Shown here: positions 25,224 through 36,481 of the stretch, one piece after another
Position numbering within the stretch: position 1 is the stretch's first letter
Layout: every line of letters begins with the position of its first letter
Assembly (NCBI GenBank): GCA_002796995.1
Contig: PEKW01000003.1
Span: forward strand, 1 to 64,000
Source: Rhizobium sp.
GTDB taxonomy: Bacteria > Pseudomonadota > Alphaproteobacteria > Rhizobiales > Rhizobiaceae
Direction of reading: 5' to 3'
Length of the DNA stretch: 64,000 nucleotides
Position numbers and translations under genes: made by a program
The notes under the pieces: model-generated
The model's database searches: none
Told to the model about the DNA's origin: nothing
The model's input: the letters and a program-made list of their open reading frames with translations, nothing else

Positions 25224-25841
25224 TCAGGCGGCGCGGGCGAGTTCCCGCGCCTTTTCTTCCGCTGCGGAGATCGCCTTTTCGGCGGCTTCCGGGCCGTAGG
25301 CGACGCCTTCGATACGGATCGTCTCGACGTCCGAGATGCCGAGGAAGGCGAGCACGGAGCGCAGATAGGGTTCGGCGAAGTCCAGCGTCGTGCCCGGGCC
25401 GGACGAATAGATGCCGCCCGAGGCGATCACCAGATAGGCCTTCTTGCCGGTGGCAAGGCCAACCGGGCCGTTCTCGCTGTAGCGGAAGGTGCGGCCGGAG
25501 CGGGCGACGTGGTCGACCCAGGATTTGACGATCGACGAAATGCCGAAATTGATGAAGCCGGTCGAGATGATGATCGTGTCAGCGGCGAGCAGTTCGTCGA
25601 CCGCGCCGTCGGAGACGGCGATGGCTTCGGCCTGAGCGGGAGTGCGGTCTTCCGGCTGCAGGCGGATGGCCGAAGAGAAGTCGGCACCGATATGGGGCAG
25701 GGGATCGCGGGCGAGGTCGCGCTCGACGACGGCGGAGCCCGCAGCCTTGGCGGACAGGTCGTCGGCGAGCTGGCGGGCGATCTTGTTGGAGAGCGAATCG
25801 TCGCCGCGCGTGCTGCCGGTCACGAGAAGAATGGAGGACAT
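25224..25841 (-). CDS. FMN-dependent NADH-azoreductase-like protein
   Basis: 205 residues, AzoR/NQO-type flavodoxin fold. It reduces quinones and azo compounds with NADH. The FMN loop is ILLVTGSTRGDDSLSNKIA and the flavin-binding stretch FINFGISSIVKSWVDHV; GGIYSSGPG near residue 145 is typical. An AGAGGTGA ribosome-binding site fixes the start at 25841. The frame remains open far upstream but only as a shadow of the opposite lysR gene. It is divergent from a LysR regulator gene, the usual arrangement for an inducible quinone-detoxification enzyme. Confidence 0.9.
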   Translation of the reverse strand: MSSILLVTGSTRGDDSLSNKIARQLADDLSAKAAGSAVVERDLARDPLPHIGADFSSAIRLQPEDRTPAQAEAIAVSDGAVDELLAADTIIISTGFINFGISSIVKSWVDHVARSGRTFRYSENGPVGLATGKKAYLVIASGGIYSSGPGTTLDFAEPYLRSVLAFLGISDVETIRIEGVAYGPEAAEKAISAAEEKARELARAA

Positions 25842-25931
25842 GGAGGTCACCTCTGGGTGTGGAATGGGCTGTGCGCCTGTGGTCCTGGGAGCCGGCCTCA
25901 GGCGGTTCCTCACAGATAATCCCCATTCCCC

Positions 25932-25970
25932 ATCGATTGAACTGTGATAATATGGATCGAAGTTATCGAT
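25932..25970. promoter_or_regulatory. Imperfect inverted repeat between azoreductase and lysR genes
   Basis: ATCGATTGAACT at the left and GAAGTTATCGAT at the right form an imperfect palindrome around an A+T-rich centre (TGTGATAATATGG) that could hold promoter elements. Position and symmetry fit a LysR-type binding site controlling both divergent genes. Confidence 0.45.
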
Positions 25971-25985
25971 GAAGTGGATGGACCC

Positions 25986-26969
25986 ATGCTTCCCAACCCG
26001 ACCCTCGACCAGTTGCAGGTCTTTGTCGCCGTCGCCGAGACGGGCAGCTTTTCCGCGGCCGCCCGCCAGCTCAACCGCGCCCAGTCGGTGATCAGCTACA
26101 CGATCGGCAATCTCGAGGCGCAGCTGCAGCTCAGCCTGCTGGAGCGCAGCGGCTCGCGCCAGCCGATCCTCACCGATGCCGGCCGGGCGATCCTCGAAGA
26201 CGCACGCCGGATGATCGCCGACCTCAACAGCCTGCGGGCCCGCAGCAAGGCGCTGACGCAAGGGCTGGAGGGCGAAGTGAAGCTGGGCGTCAGCGTGATG
26301 GTTCCGGATCAGTCGCTGGTCGGGGTCCTCGGCCGGTTCCAGGAGACCTTTCCGACCGTGCGGCTGCGGCTGACGGTTGGCAGCCCGTTTCTGCTCACGC
26401 GCATGCTGGAGAAGGGGCAGGCCGATGTCGGCATCGGCGGATCGATGGAAGGCGTGACCGACGGACTTGTCGGCCAACGCATCGGCACCTCCTTCCTGGC
26501 GCCGGTCGCCGCCCGCGGCCACCGGCTGGCGCAGCTGAACCGGCCGCTGTCGGTCGCCGATGTGCTTGACGAGAACCAGATCGTCGTCTCGGATGCCACG
26601 GCACCCGCCGATGCCAAGGACTTCAACGTCTTTTCACGCAGGACCTGGCGCGTCAGCGACATGGCGACCAAGGTGCAGCTGATCATCGGCGGCCTCGGCT
26701 GGGGCGGCGTGCCGCTGGCCATGATCCATGACGAGCTCGTTTCCGGGGCCGTGGTCCGGCTGGCGATGGACGCCTATGAGGCGATCGACTACCCGATCTT
26801 CGCCGCCTGGCCGTCGGCAAGCCCGCCGGGGCCGGCGGGCAAATGGCTGGTCGAGCGGTTCCGCGAGATGCTGGTGCAATGCCCGACATCCGTGTCGGAT
26901 GCATTGCAGATGCTGCACGACACGCCGCCGTATATCCCAACACAGGACGTCCTGGACAGGGCGAGCTGA
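25986..26969 (+). CDS. LysR-family transcriptional regulator
   Basis: 327 residues. The N-terminal winged helix has the LysR pattern LDQLQVFVAVAETGSFSAAA and RAQSVISYTIGNLE; the effector-binding domain follows from about residue 90 (VKLGVSVMVP, ADVGIGG). It is divergent from the azoreductase gene 25224-25841 and is the obvious candidate regulator for it. Start at 25986 (MLPNPTLDQL) fits the family better than an upstream in-frame ATG at 25950 or so, which would overlap the palindrome at 25932-25970. Effector unknown; quinones or electrophiles are the likely class. Confidence 0.92.
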   Translation: MLPNPTLDQLQVFVAVAETGSFSAAARQLNRAQSVISYTIGNLEAQLQLSLLERSGSRQPILTDAGRAILEDARRMIADLNSLRARSKALTQGLEGEVKLGVSVMVPDQSLVGVLGRFQETFPTVRLRLTVGSPFLLTRMLEKGQADVGIGGSMEGVTDGLVGQRIGTSFLAPVAARGHRLAQLNRPLSVADVLDENQIVVSDATAPADAKDFNVFSRRTWRVSDMATKVQLIIGGLGWGGVPLAMIHDELVSGAVVRLAMDAYEAIDYPIFAAWPSASPPGPAGKWLVERFREMLVQCPTSVSDALQMLHDTPPYIPTQDVLDRAS

Positions 26970-27012
26970 GACGGGGCGCGTTGGCGTCCCGTCATTCAGC
27001 GATCCTTTAGGC

Positions 27013-29007
<1,995 letters not shown>

Positions 29008-29160
29008 GGGGGCTCCTCGGGAAAACGGTCTCGACGGCGAGACTAGGTCCGTTTTCCCAGGAGTGCATCCTTAAAATCACAGGGGTGTGTCGGGCACCCG
29101 GCGACGCGCCCGGCCGTTTGCCGGGCGTCGGTCATTCGTCGGTGGAGATGGTGACCAGCG

Positions 29161-29496
29161 CTAGCGGGTCAGAACAGGCCGCACTTCCTTGTGGTAGTTG
29201 CGGAAATAGGCGGACATCTGCGCCAGCGTATTGCTGTTCTGCTTGATCTGCACGCCGAGAAAGCCGCTGCGCGACCAGCGCACGGTGCCCTCGATCAGCC
29301 CGATGTCGTCGGTCTCGATCAGCACGTTGCTGCCGGTCGAGGCGTGCAGGCGGCCCTTGAGCTCGATGGCGATGCCGGTGCGCGAGACGTTGAGGATGCG
29401 GCCTTCCGCCTCCTGGTTGAGGTGGCGGATCTTGCCGTCGAGACGGCAGCGGCTCCGCTGCGCCTTTCGTACTTCCATTGCGAGCCTGGACTGCAT
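29161..29496 (-). CDS. PilZ domain protein, 111 aa
   Basis: A small c-di-GMP receptor: arginine cluster RKAQRSRCRL near the start, then RILNVSRTGIAI as the D/N-x-S-x-x-G element and TVRWSRSGFLGVQI as later strands. A C-terminal extension (NTLAQMSAYFRNYHKE) follows. GGGGGAAACC directly precedes the ATG at 29496. No other domain is present. Together with 13695 it is the second PilZ-only protein in the window. Confidence 0.85.
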   Translation of the reverse strand: MQSRLAMEVRKAQRSRCRLDGKIRHLNQEAEGRILNVSRTGIAIELKGRLHASTGSNVLIETDDIGLIEGTVRWSRSGFLGVQIKQNSNTLAQMSAYFRNYHKEVRPVLTR

Positions 29497-29616
29497 GGTT
29501 TCCCCCGTTCTGTCCGATTTGGCACAGCATGGCGCAAAAGCCTTGCCGCCGGCTCAACCGGAAATGTCAAATGCGAGGGATTGCCGCTTTTTGACGCCGG
29601 GACCGAGGCGCCCGGT

Positions 29617-30078
29617 TCACAGCCCGACATTAGCGCGTTCGATCACCTCGCGCAGCGCGAAGCTCGAATTGATCTTCACCACATGCGGCAGGGCCGACAG
29701 CCAGTCGCGATGGATGCGCTCGTAGTCGGCGAGATCCTTGGCGGCGACGCGCAGGATGTAGTCGTATTCGCCCGACATCAGATAGCAGACCAGCACATTG
29801 GGGCATTTCTTCACCGCGGTTTCGAATTCCGACAGCGTCTTGGCGAACTGGCCGGAGAGCGAGATGTGGACGATGGCGATCATCCGGTAGTCGAGCGCCT
29901 TTTGCGACAGGCGCGCGTGATAGCCGCTGATCACCCCCGATCGCTCGAGCAGATCGTGGCGCCGGGAGCAGGCCGAGGGGCTGAGACCCACCTTCTGGGC
30001 GAGCTCGGCATTGGTAATACGGCCGTTCTGCTGGAGCGCTTTCAGGATGGCAAGATCGATGGTGTCGAGGTCGGACAT
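29617..30078 (-). CDS. Lrp/AsnC-family regulator (probable alanine-dehydrogenase regulator)
   Basis: 153 residues: an AsnC helix-turn-helix (LDTIDLAILKALQQNGRITN, then LAQKVGLSPSACSRR) and a C-terminal RAM ligand domain (VLVCYLMSGEYDYILRVAA). It is divergent from ald, 154 bp away. Inference: it binds alanine or another amino acid and switches ald on, as AldR-type regulators do in rhizobia and other bacteria. Two symmetric sites in the shared intergenic region (30104-30128, 30169-30186) are candidate operators. Confidence 0.92.
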   Translation of the reverse strand: MSDLDTIDLAILKALQQNGRITNAELAQKVGLSPSACSRRHDLLERSGVISGYHARLSQKALDYRMIAIVHISLSGQFAKTLSEFETAVKKCPNVLVCYLMSGEYDYILRVAAKDLADYERIHRDWLSALPHVVKINSSFALREVIERANVGL

Positions 30079-30103
30079 TCGAAGAACCTTCGAAACGAGG
30101 TCA

Positions 30104-30128
30104 ATTTTCGCAATAATCAGCGAAAAAT
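30104..30128. promoter_or_regulatory. Inverted repeat near the Lrp-type gene start
   Basis: ATTTTCGC and GCGAAAAAT arranged symmetrically around an AT-rich centre, about 26 bases upstream of the regulator gene start. Fits an autoregulatory Lrp/AsnC site. Confidence 0.5.
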
Positions 30129-30168
30129 GGCTCTACGCAAGCGGAATTTGCAAGGACATTCACGCCCC

Positions 30169-30186
30169 GCAAATGCTTGAATTTGC
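30169..30186. promoter_or_regulatory. Inverted repeat near the ald start
   Basis: Perfect 6-bp arms GCAAAT and ATTTGC with a 6-base spacer, about 47 bases before the ald start codon; a related half-site GGAATTTGCAAGG is at 30142-30154. Candidate Lrp/AsnC operator. Confidence 0.45.
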
Positions 30187-30232
30187 GCCTTGACGAAATG
30201 ACCGGCGGGAAGCCGGCACGAGAGGAACGAAG

Positions 30233-31351
<1,119 letters not shown>

Positions 31352-31418
31352 GCGGCGACGGGAGGTTCGACCGTCCTGCCGTTGCGTCAGGTCCGTCGGC
31401 AATGCACAGTCACGGTCG

Positions 31419-31452
31419 AAGGGCCGGCCTTTCCGCAAGGCCGGCCCTTTCT
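31419..31452 (+). terminator. Strong terminator after ald
   Basis: Perfect 13-bp stem AAGGGCCGGCCTT / AAGGCCGGCCCTT with loop TCCGC, then TTCT. It lies between ald and the converging DUF1203 gene and may serve both. Confidence 0.88.
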
Positions 31453-31467
31453 ATATGGCGGTCGCCG

Positions 31468-31941
31468 TCAGGCCCGGTCGATCCGGCACTGGTAGCAGTT
31501 GTTGCGCGCCGAGCGCACATGCACATAGGCGATCTCAGGTTTCTCCAGCAGTTCGCGGGCCCGCTCCTCGACCTGCTCCCTCAGGATGACGGCGCCGGTG
31601 CCGTAGACGATCCGGTCGTCATGGCCGTAGCCGCGCAGAATGAAATCCGGGCTGTCCGTCAGCACCGGCGGCAGGACCTCGCTGGACTCGTAGCGGGCGC
31701 AGGGCTCGGCATGCAGGAAGATCGGCCCGGTCTCGGCATAGGGCTGAAGGGCCGGGAAGGGACGGTAGGCGAGCGTCAGATAGGCTTCGCCGTCGCCGAT
31801 GAAGCCAAGGCAATGGCGGCAGGGATAGCCGCTGCCCTGGGTGATGCGGCGCTCGGGCGAAAGCCCGTAGGCGTCCGGCGCGCCGGCCCGCAGGGCTTCG
31901 GCATCGGCGGTCGGAATGGCGGTGAAGGCGATGGTCGTCAT
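31468..31941 (-). CDS. DUF1203 domain-containing protein
   Basis: 157 residues matching the DUF1203 pattern: GYPCRHCLGFIGDGEAYLTLAYRPF split near residues 38-60, GPIFLHAEPCARY near residue 75, and a C-terminal YVHVRSARNNCYQCRIDR. The conserved cysteine pairs (CRHC and CYQC) could bind metal. The function of the family is unknown. AGGAG lies eight bases before the ATG at 31941. Converges with ald across the terminator at 31419. Confidence 0.85.
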   Translation of the reverse strand: MTTIAFTAIPTADAEALRAGAPDAYGLSPERRITQGSGYPCRHCLGFIGDGEAYLTLAYRPFPALQPYAETGPIFLHAEPCARYESSEVLPPVLTDSPDFILRGYGHDDRIVYGTGAVILREQVEERARELLEKPEIAYVHVRSARNNCYQCRIDRA

Positions 31942-32106
31942 GGCTGTTCTCCTGTGGATGGCGGAACATCGAACGAAGAAGCGCCGCCAGCCACCCGATT
32001 CCGGCGGCGGCCGGCTCTGATCCACCCAGAATTGGCCTTGTTCCGGCAGAAGCCGATCGGCTAGATTCTTTAGGCCGTGGCGGCGGCGTCTGACTTGGGG
32101 GATGGG

Positions 32107-32952
32107 ATGAAAGCAGTTGTGAAGCATGCGATGGCGATCGGGCTGGCTGCGCTTTCGGCCGGCCTCATGGCGCTGTCTCCGGCGGGCGCCGAGGAGGACA
32201 GCAAGCCGACGCCCGAACAGATCGAGGAGGCGCGCATCTTCGTCGTCAACAACGCGATCTTCACGCTGTTCCACGAGGCGGGACACATGCTGATCTCCGA
32301 GTTCGGCCTGCCCGTGCTCGGGCGCGAGGAGGACGCGGTGGATGCGCTGTCGTCGATTCTGCTGCTCGAGGGCGACAGCGAGGAGCTCGACGTGGCGATC
32401 CAGGATGCGGCCGATGCCTGGTTCCTCTCCGACGAGGCCAAGGATCGCGACCTGACCGATACGGACTTCCTCGACACCCACGCCCTCGACCGCCAGCGCG
32501 CCTATCAGATCGTCTGCATGATGACCGGGGCCGATCCGGAATTCTTCAAGCAATTCGCCGACTCGATCGATTTTCCTCAATCAAGACGTGAGGAATGCGC
32601 CTTTGAATACGAGCGCACCAAGAACAGCTGGTTCGGGCTGCTGGAGCCTCACTATGTCGGCGACGGTCCCGGTTCGAACATGACCGTCAGCTACGAGCCG
32701 ACCGGCGACGAGAACATGGATTTCTTTGCCGGCGTGCTGAAGGAGGCCGGCGTGCTGGAAAGCATCGCCCAGTCGGTCGGCGCCAAGTACAAGTTCGACG
32801 ACGGCATCAAGCTGACGGCGAAGAGCTGCGGCGTGCCGAACGCCTTCTGGGACCCTCAGGCGCGCGAGATCACCTATTGCTACGAGCTGGCGGTGGAGCA
32901 CATCGTCCTGATCGACGGATACTTCAAGCGCGAGCAGACTGCCAAGAACTGA
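32107..32952 (+). CDS. DUF4344 putative metallopeptidase, exported
   Basis: 281 residues. Signal peptide KHAMAIGLAALSAGLMALSPAGA directs export. The HEXXH zinc motif is in FTLFHEAGHMLISEF near residue 55; a second acidic ligand may be the conserved LDRQRAYQIVCMMTG region. This fits the DUF4344 family of predicted metallopeptidases, which has no established substrate. Later cysteines (EECAFEYER, SCGVPNAFWD, ITYCYELA) suggest disulfides in the periplasm. Start at 32107 was chosen because the signal peptide begins there. No partner gene is obvious. Confidence 0.82.
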   Translation: MKAVVKHAMAIGLAALSAGLMALSPAGAEEDSKPTPEQIEEARIFVVNNAIFTLFHEAGHMLISEFGLPVLGREEDAVDALSSILLLEGDSEELDVAIQDAADAWFLSDEAKDRDLTDTDFLDTHALDRQRAYQIVCMMTGADPEFFKQFADSIDFPQSRREECAFEYERTKNSWFGLLEPHYVGDGPGSNMTVSYEPTGDENMDFFAGVLKEAGVLESIAQSVGAKYKFDDGIKLTAKSCGVPNAFWDPQAREITYCYELAVEHIVLIDGYFKREQTAKN

Positions 32953-32995
32953 AGCAATCGAGGCGGCAGCGGATGCCGCCCCTTGTGTAAGCGGG

Positions 32996-33030
32996 AAAAG
33001 CCCCGGCGGCGTCCTGCGGCGGCCGGGGTT
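32996..33030 (-). terminator. Terminator at the end of the cysK-alaX-sseA operon
   Basis: CCCCGGC / GCCGGGG stem (33001-33028). Read on the minus strand it is followed by TTTTCCC, 14 bases past the sulfurtransferase stop codon. Confidence 0.65.
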
Positions 33031-33043
33031 CAGAGCGTCGGTG

Positions 33044-34477
33044 TCAGAGCGATGCGCCGTCGCGGCGGATCATCTGCAGCAGTTCCGATTCGCTGATCGG
33101 ATCGACGATCGCCTCGAAGGTCTCGACCGGCGAGAAGCCGAACTGCTGGTAGAGCTGCAAGGCGCGTGGATGGTCGAGCGTATTGGTCATCACCGTGACC
33201 TTCTGCGGGTTGAGCTGCCAGGCGGTGTAGAGCGCCTGCAGCAGGAACCACTTGCCGATGCCGAGCCCGAGCGCATGCTCGAACAGGCCAAAATACGACA
33301 GCTCGACGATGTCGTCAGTTTCCTGGGACAGTTCGAAGAAGCCGGCCGGGGCGCCGTTCACGTAGAGGACGGAAATCGTCACCTTCGGGCTGTGGACGAT
33401 CGCCTTCAGCTCGCCGTCGGTCATGCGGATGCGCTGGTACCAGTGCCAGCGCGCGCCGACCTGGCGGTGCAGGAAGCGGTAGAACGGCAGCGGGATCTCG
33501 TGCGTGCGCATGATGGCGGTCTGGATGTTGACCGGCACGGCGAGGCTGGTCTTCGGCGGCGCGGTCATTTCGAGCCGCGTGACATGGGCCGTCAGCGGGC
33601 CGTGCGCGGTGGTCGGCACGGGCTCGGCCGGGCCGGTCACCACCGGCGTGTCGTCGCGTCCGCCCCATTCCGACCAGGAGCCGTCATAGAGCGAATTGTC
33701 GGTATGGCCGAGCGATTCCAGCGCCAGGGTGACGACGGCGGCGGTCACGCCCGAACCGCAGCTGGTGATGATCGGCTGGCTGAGGTCGATGCCGGCCTCG
33801 GTGAAGATCGAACGCAGCGTTGGCAGGTCCTTGAGATGGCCGTTTTCCGACAGCGAGGAGGCGGGCACGCTACGGGCCCCGGGGATGTGGCCGGAGCGCA
33901 TGCCCTCGCGCGGCTCGGGTTCCTCGCCGGTAAAGCGGCCGGCCGGGCGCGCATCGGCGATCTGGCGCACGCCCTTGTCGGCGATGTCGCGCATTTCGGC
34001 GAAGGAGGTGACGCGGCTGCGGTCGAAATCGAAGTCGAAGGTGACCGGCGCCGGTTCCGGCAGGTCGGTCTCCAGGGGCCGGCCCTCGGCCTTCCACGCA
34101 TCGATGCCGCCGTCGAGCACATAGACATTGCGGGCGCCCATGACGCGCAGCATCCACCAGGCGCGCGGCGCCGAAAAGAAGCCGGGGCCGTCATAGACGA
34201 CGATCGTGTCGGTCACGGAAATGCCGAGCAGGCCCATTTCCTCGGCGAACTTCGCCGGCGAGAGCAGGGAATGCGGCAGGCCGGTCGACTTGTCGGCGAT
34301 CGCGTCCTGATCGAAGAAGACAGCGCCCGGAATATGGCCGGCGGCATATTCGACGGCACCGTTGCGGTTATGCGCGGGCAGGTACCAGGATGCGTCGACG
34401 ATCTTGAACTCCGGTGCGCCGAGCTGTTTCTCCACCCAGTCGGCGGACACGACGAAACGGCTTCTCTCCGCAGGCAT
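33044..34477 (-). CDS. 3-mercaptopyruvate sulfurtransferase fused to GNAT acetyltransferase
   Basis: 477 residues. The first about 280 residues are a complete SseA-type tandem rhodanese: inactive domain (about 8-130) and active domain with the loop TSCGSGVTAA (catalytic Cys near 237). That half transfers sulfur from mercaptopyruvate. After a short linker (GPAEPVPTTAHGPL) a complete GNAT acetyltransferase follows (about 300-470) with the acetyl-CoA motif ALGLGIGKWFLLQAL and a C-terminal RALQLYQQFGF. In relatives I recall the two parts as separate neighbouring genes; here no stop codon separates them. Third gene of the cysK-alaX-sseA operon, 20 bp after alaX. Confidence 0.9.
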   Translation of the reverse strand: MPAERSRFVVSADWVEKQLGAPEFKIVDASWYLPAHNRNGAVEYAAGHIPGAVFFDQDAIADKSTGLPHSLLSPAKFAEEMGLLGISVTDTIVVYDGPGFFSAPRAWWMLRVMGARNVYVLDGGIDAWKAEGRPLETDLPEPAPVTFDFDFDRSRVTSFAEMRDIADKGVRQIADARPAGRFTGEEPEPREGMRSGHIPGARSVPASSLSENGHLKDLPTLRSIFTEAGIDLSQPIITSCGSGVTAAVVTLALESLGHTDNSLYDGSWSEWGGRDDTPVVTGPAEPVPTTAHGPLTAHVTRLEMTAPPKTSLAVPVNIQTAIMRTHEIPLPFYRFLHRQVGARWHWYQRIRMTDGELKAIVHSPKVTISVLYVNGAPAGFFELSQETDDIVELSYFGLFEHALGLGIGKWFLLQALYTAWQLNPQKVTVMTNTLDHPRALQLYQQFGFSPVETFEAIVDPISESELLQMIRRDGASL

Positions 34478-34497
34478 GCGCTTCTCCCAATACTCTG

Positions 34498-35235
34498 TCA
34501 GGCTGAGGCCTCCGGGGTGCCGAAACGAATGCGGAACCGACGGTTCTCCTTGCCTTTTTTCTCGATTCTGGCGATGTGAATCGCCCCGACCTCCTGGGTC
34601 TCGGAGACATGTGTGCCGCCGCAGGGCTGGCTGTCAACGCTCGAATTCTCGCCGATGCACACCAGGCTGACGCGCCCCATGCCGATCGGTGGGCGGACAT
34701 TCTTCGATTTGACGATGCCCGGATTGGCGGCCAGCTCCTCGTCGGTGATCCACTGGACGAAGATCGGATGGTTCTCGCCGACGAGCCGCATGAGATCGGC
34801 CGTCACCTGATCCTTGTCGATGGTCTCGGCCATGTCGAAGTCGACGCGGCTCTCGTCCTCGCCGACGGCGGCGCCGGTAATCGGGTAGGGGCAGACGACC
34901 GACAGCAGGTGGCAGGCGGTGTGCATGCGCATCAGCTTGTAGCGCCGCGGCCAGTCGACATGCAGCACCAGCGTCTCGCCGACCGTAGGCGTCGGCTGCC
35001 CTTCGGCCGGCTGGTGCAGGATGATGTCCTTGCTCTCGCCGTGGCGGGTGAGCGCGATCTCGATCTTCGAGCCGTCGGCCCGCTCCAGCACACCGAGATC
35101 GCCCGGCTGGCCGCCGGACGTGGCATAGAAGCAGGTCTGGTCGAGTTCGATCGATCCGTCGTCGTGGATCCGGGTGACCGTGCCCTCCGCAGTGGCGAGG
35201 TAGAAATCGTCGCGGTAGAGGGCAATGGTCGGCAT
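34498..35235 (-). CDS. AlaX-type alanyl-tRNA editing protein
   Basis: 245 residues. Free-standing editing domain related to alanyl-tRNA synthetase; it hydrolyses Ser- or Gly-tRNA(Ala). Zinc ligands are visible in MRMHTACHLLS near residue 103 and CGGTHVSE near residue 205, with the typical TCFYATSGGQPGDLG near residue 35. Start at 35235 (MPTIALYRDDFY) because only sequence from there is family-like. It begins five bases after the cysK stop, a tight operon, which links serine/cysteine metabolism with protection against serine mischarging. Confidence 0.92.
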   Translation of the reverse strand: MPTIALYRDDFYLATAEGTVTRIHDDGSIELDQTCFYATSGGQPGDLGVLERADGSKIEIALTRHGESKDIILHQPAEGQPTPTVGETLVLHVDWPRRYKLMRMHTACHLLSVVCPYPITGAAVGEDESRVDFDMAETIDKDQVTADLMRLVGENHPIFVQWITDEELAANPGIVKSKNVRPPIGMGRVSLVCIGENSSVDSQPCGGTHVSETQEVGAIHIARIEKKGKENRRFRIRFGTPEASA

Positions 35236-35240
35236 GGGTC

Positions 35241-36281
35241 TCACTCGGTCGGTTCGAAGGGCACCGCGTAGTCCGACTTCTTCTCGATCCAGGCCGGTAT
35301 CGGCAGCTGCTTGGAGCGCAGGAAGTCCGGATTGAAAAGCTTGGACTGGTAGCGGTTGCCGTAGTCGCAAAGCACGGTGGCGATGGTATGCCCCGGTCCG
35401 AGGTCGCGCGCAAGGCGGATGGCACCGGCGATATTGATGCCGGACGAGCCGCCAAGGCACAGGCCCTCGTTCTCCACCAGATCGAAGACGATGTCGAGCG
35501 CTTCGGCATCAGGGATCTGGTAGGCGTAGTCGGGGGTGAAGCCTTCGAGATTGGCGGTGATGCGGCCCTGGCCGATGCCCTCGGTGATCGACGAGCCGGA
35601 GGATTTCAGCTCGCCGTTCTTGTAAAATTCGTAAAGGGCTGCCCCTTGCGGATCGGCGATGCCGATCTTGACCTCGGGTTTCAGCCGGCGAAGGCCCATG
35701 CCGGTGCCGGCCAGCGTGCCGCCGGAGCCGACCGCGCAGATGAAGCCGTCGACCTCGCCGCCGGTCTGGTCGAAGATCTCCCGGGCGGTGGTGGCGATAT
35801 GGGCATCACGGTTGACGGTATTGTCGAACTGGTTGGCCCAGATCGCGCCGTTCGGCTCGCTCTTGGCCAGTTCGGCGGCGAGTCGTCCGGACAGCTTCAC
35901 GTAATTGTTCGGGTTCTTGTAGGGAACGGCCGGAACTTCGACCAGTTCGGCGCCGAGCAGCCTTAGCGCATCCTTCTTTTCCTGGCTCTGGGTTTCCGGG
36001 ATGACGATCACGGTGCGATAGCCGAGCGCCTTGGCGACCAGAGTCAGGCCGATGCCGGTATTGCCCGCCGTTCCCTCGACGATCACGCCGCCGGGCCGCA
36101 GCAGGCCGCGCCGCTCGGCGTCGCGGATGATGAACAGCGCCGCGCGGTCCTTGACCGACTGGCCGGGGTTGAGGAACTCCGCCTTGCCGAGGATGGTGCA
36201 GCCGGTCGCCTGGGATGCGCCCTTCAACCGGATGAGCGGCGTGTTGCCGATCGCCTCGAGAACGGATGGATGGAATGTCAT
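35241..36281 (-). CDS. cysK: Cysteine synthase family protein
   Basis: 346 residues, longer at the C-terminus than E. coli CysK (323). A PLP enzyme joining O-acetylserine and sulfide to cysteine. Lys44 in GQSVKDRAA binds PLP; EGTAGNTGIG and GSGGTLAGTG are the substrate and phosphate loops. The tail SKLFNPDFLRSKQLPIPAWI is typical of a rhizobial subgroup sometimes called cysK2 or annotated as cysteine synthase A. First gene of an operon with alaX and the sulfurtransferase-GNAT gene. A cystathionine beta-synthase-like role is possible, less likely. Confidence 0.9.
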   Translation of the reverse strand: MTFHPSVLEAIGNTPLIRLKGASQATGCTILGKAEFLNPGQSVKDRAALFIIRDAERRGLLRPGGVIVEGTAGNTGIGLTLVAKALGYRTVIVIPETQSQEKKDALRLLGAELVEVPAVPYKNPNNYVKLSGRLAAELAKSEPNGAIWANQFDNTVNRDAHIATTAREIFDQTGGEVDGFICAVGSGGTLAGTGMGLRRLKPEVKIGIADPQGAALYEFYKNGELKSSGSSITEGIGQGRITANLEGFTPDYAYQIPDAEALDIVFDLVENEGLCLGGSSGINIAGAIRLARDLGPGHTIATVLCDYGNRYQSKLFNPDFLRSKQLPIPAWIEKKSDYAVPFEPTE

Positions 36282-36481
36282 CGGATCTGCCTTCTCTTTG
36301 CCAGAAGATTAAGCGGCGACTTTTCCGGGCACAAGCGGCCATTGGCAAGGAAACGGTTTTCAACCTTTCGACGGCTGGGGGAAAACCATGCCAGACGTCC
36401 GCCCGGGTCGCCGGGCGCGGCTGGTCAATAGCGGCGACGATGACCGTTTGGCCGGCAAGGACATGCAGTAACGGTGGTGGT

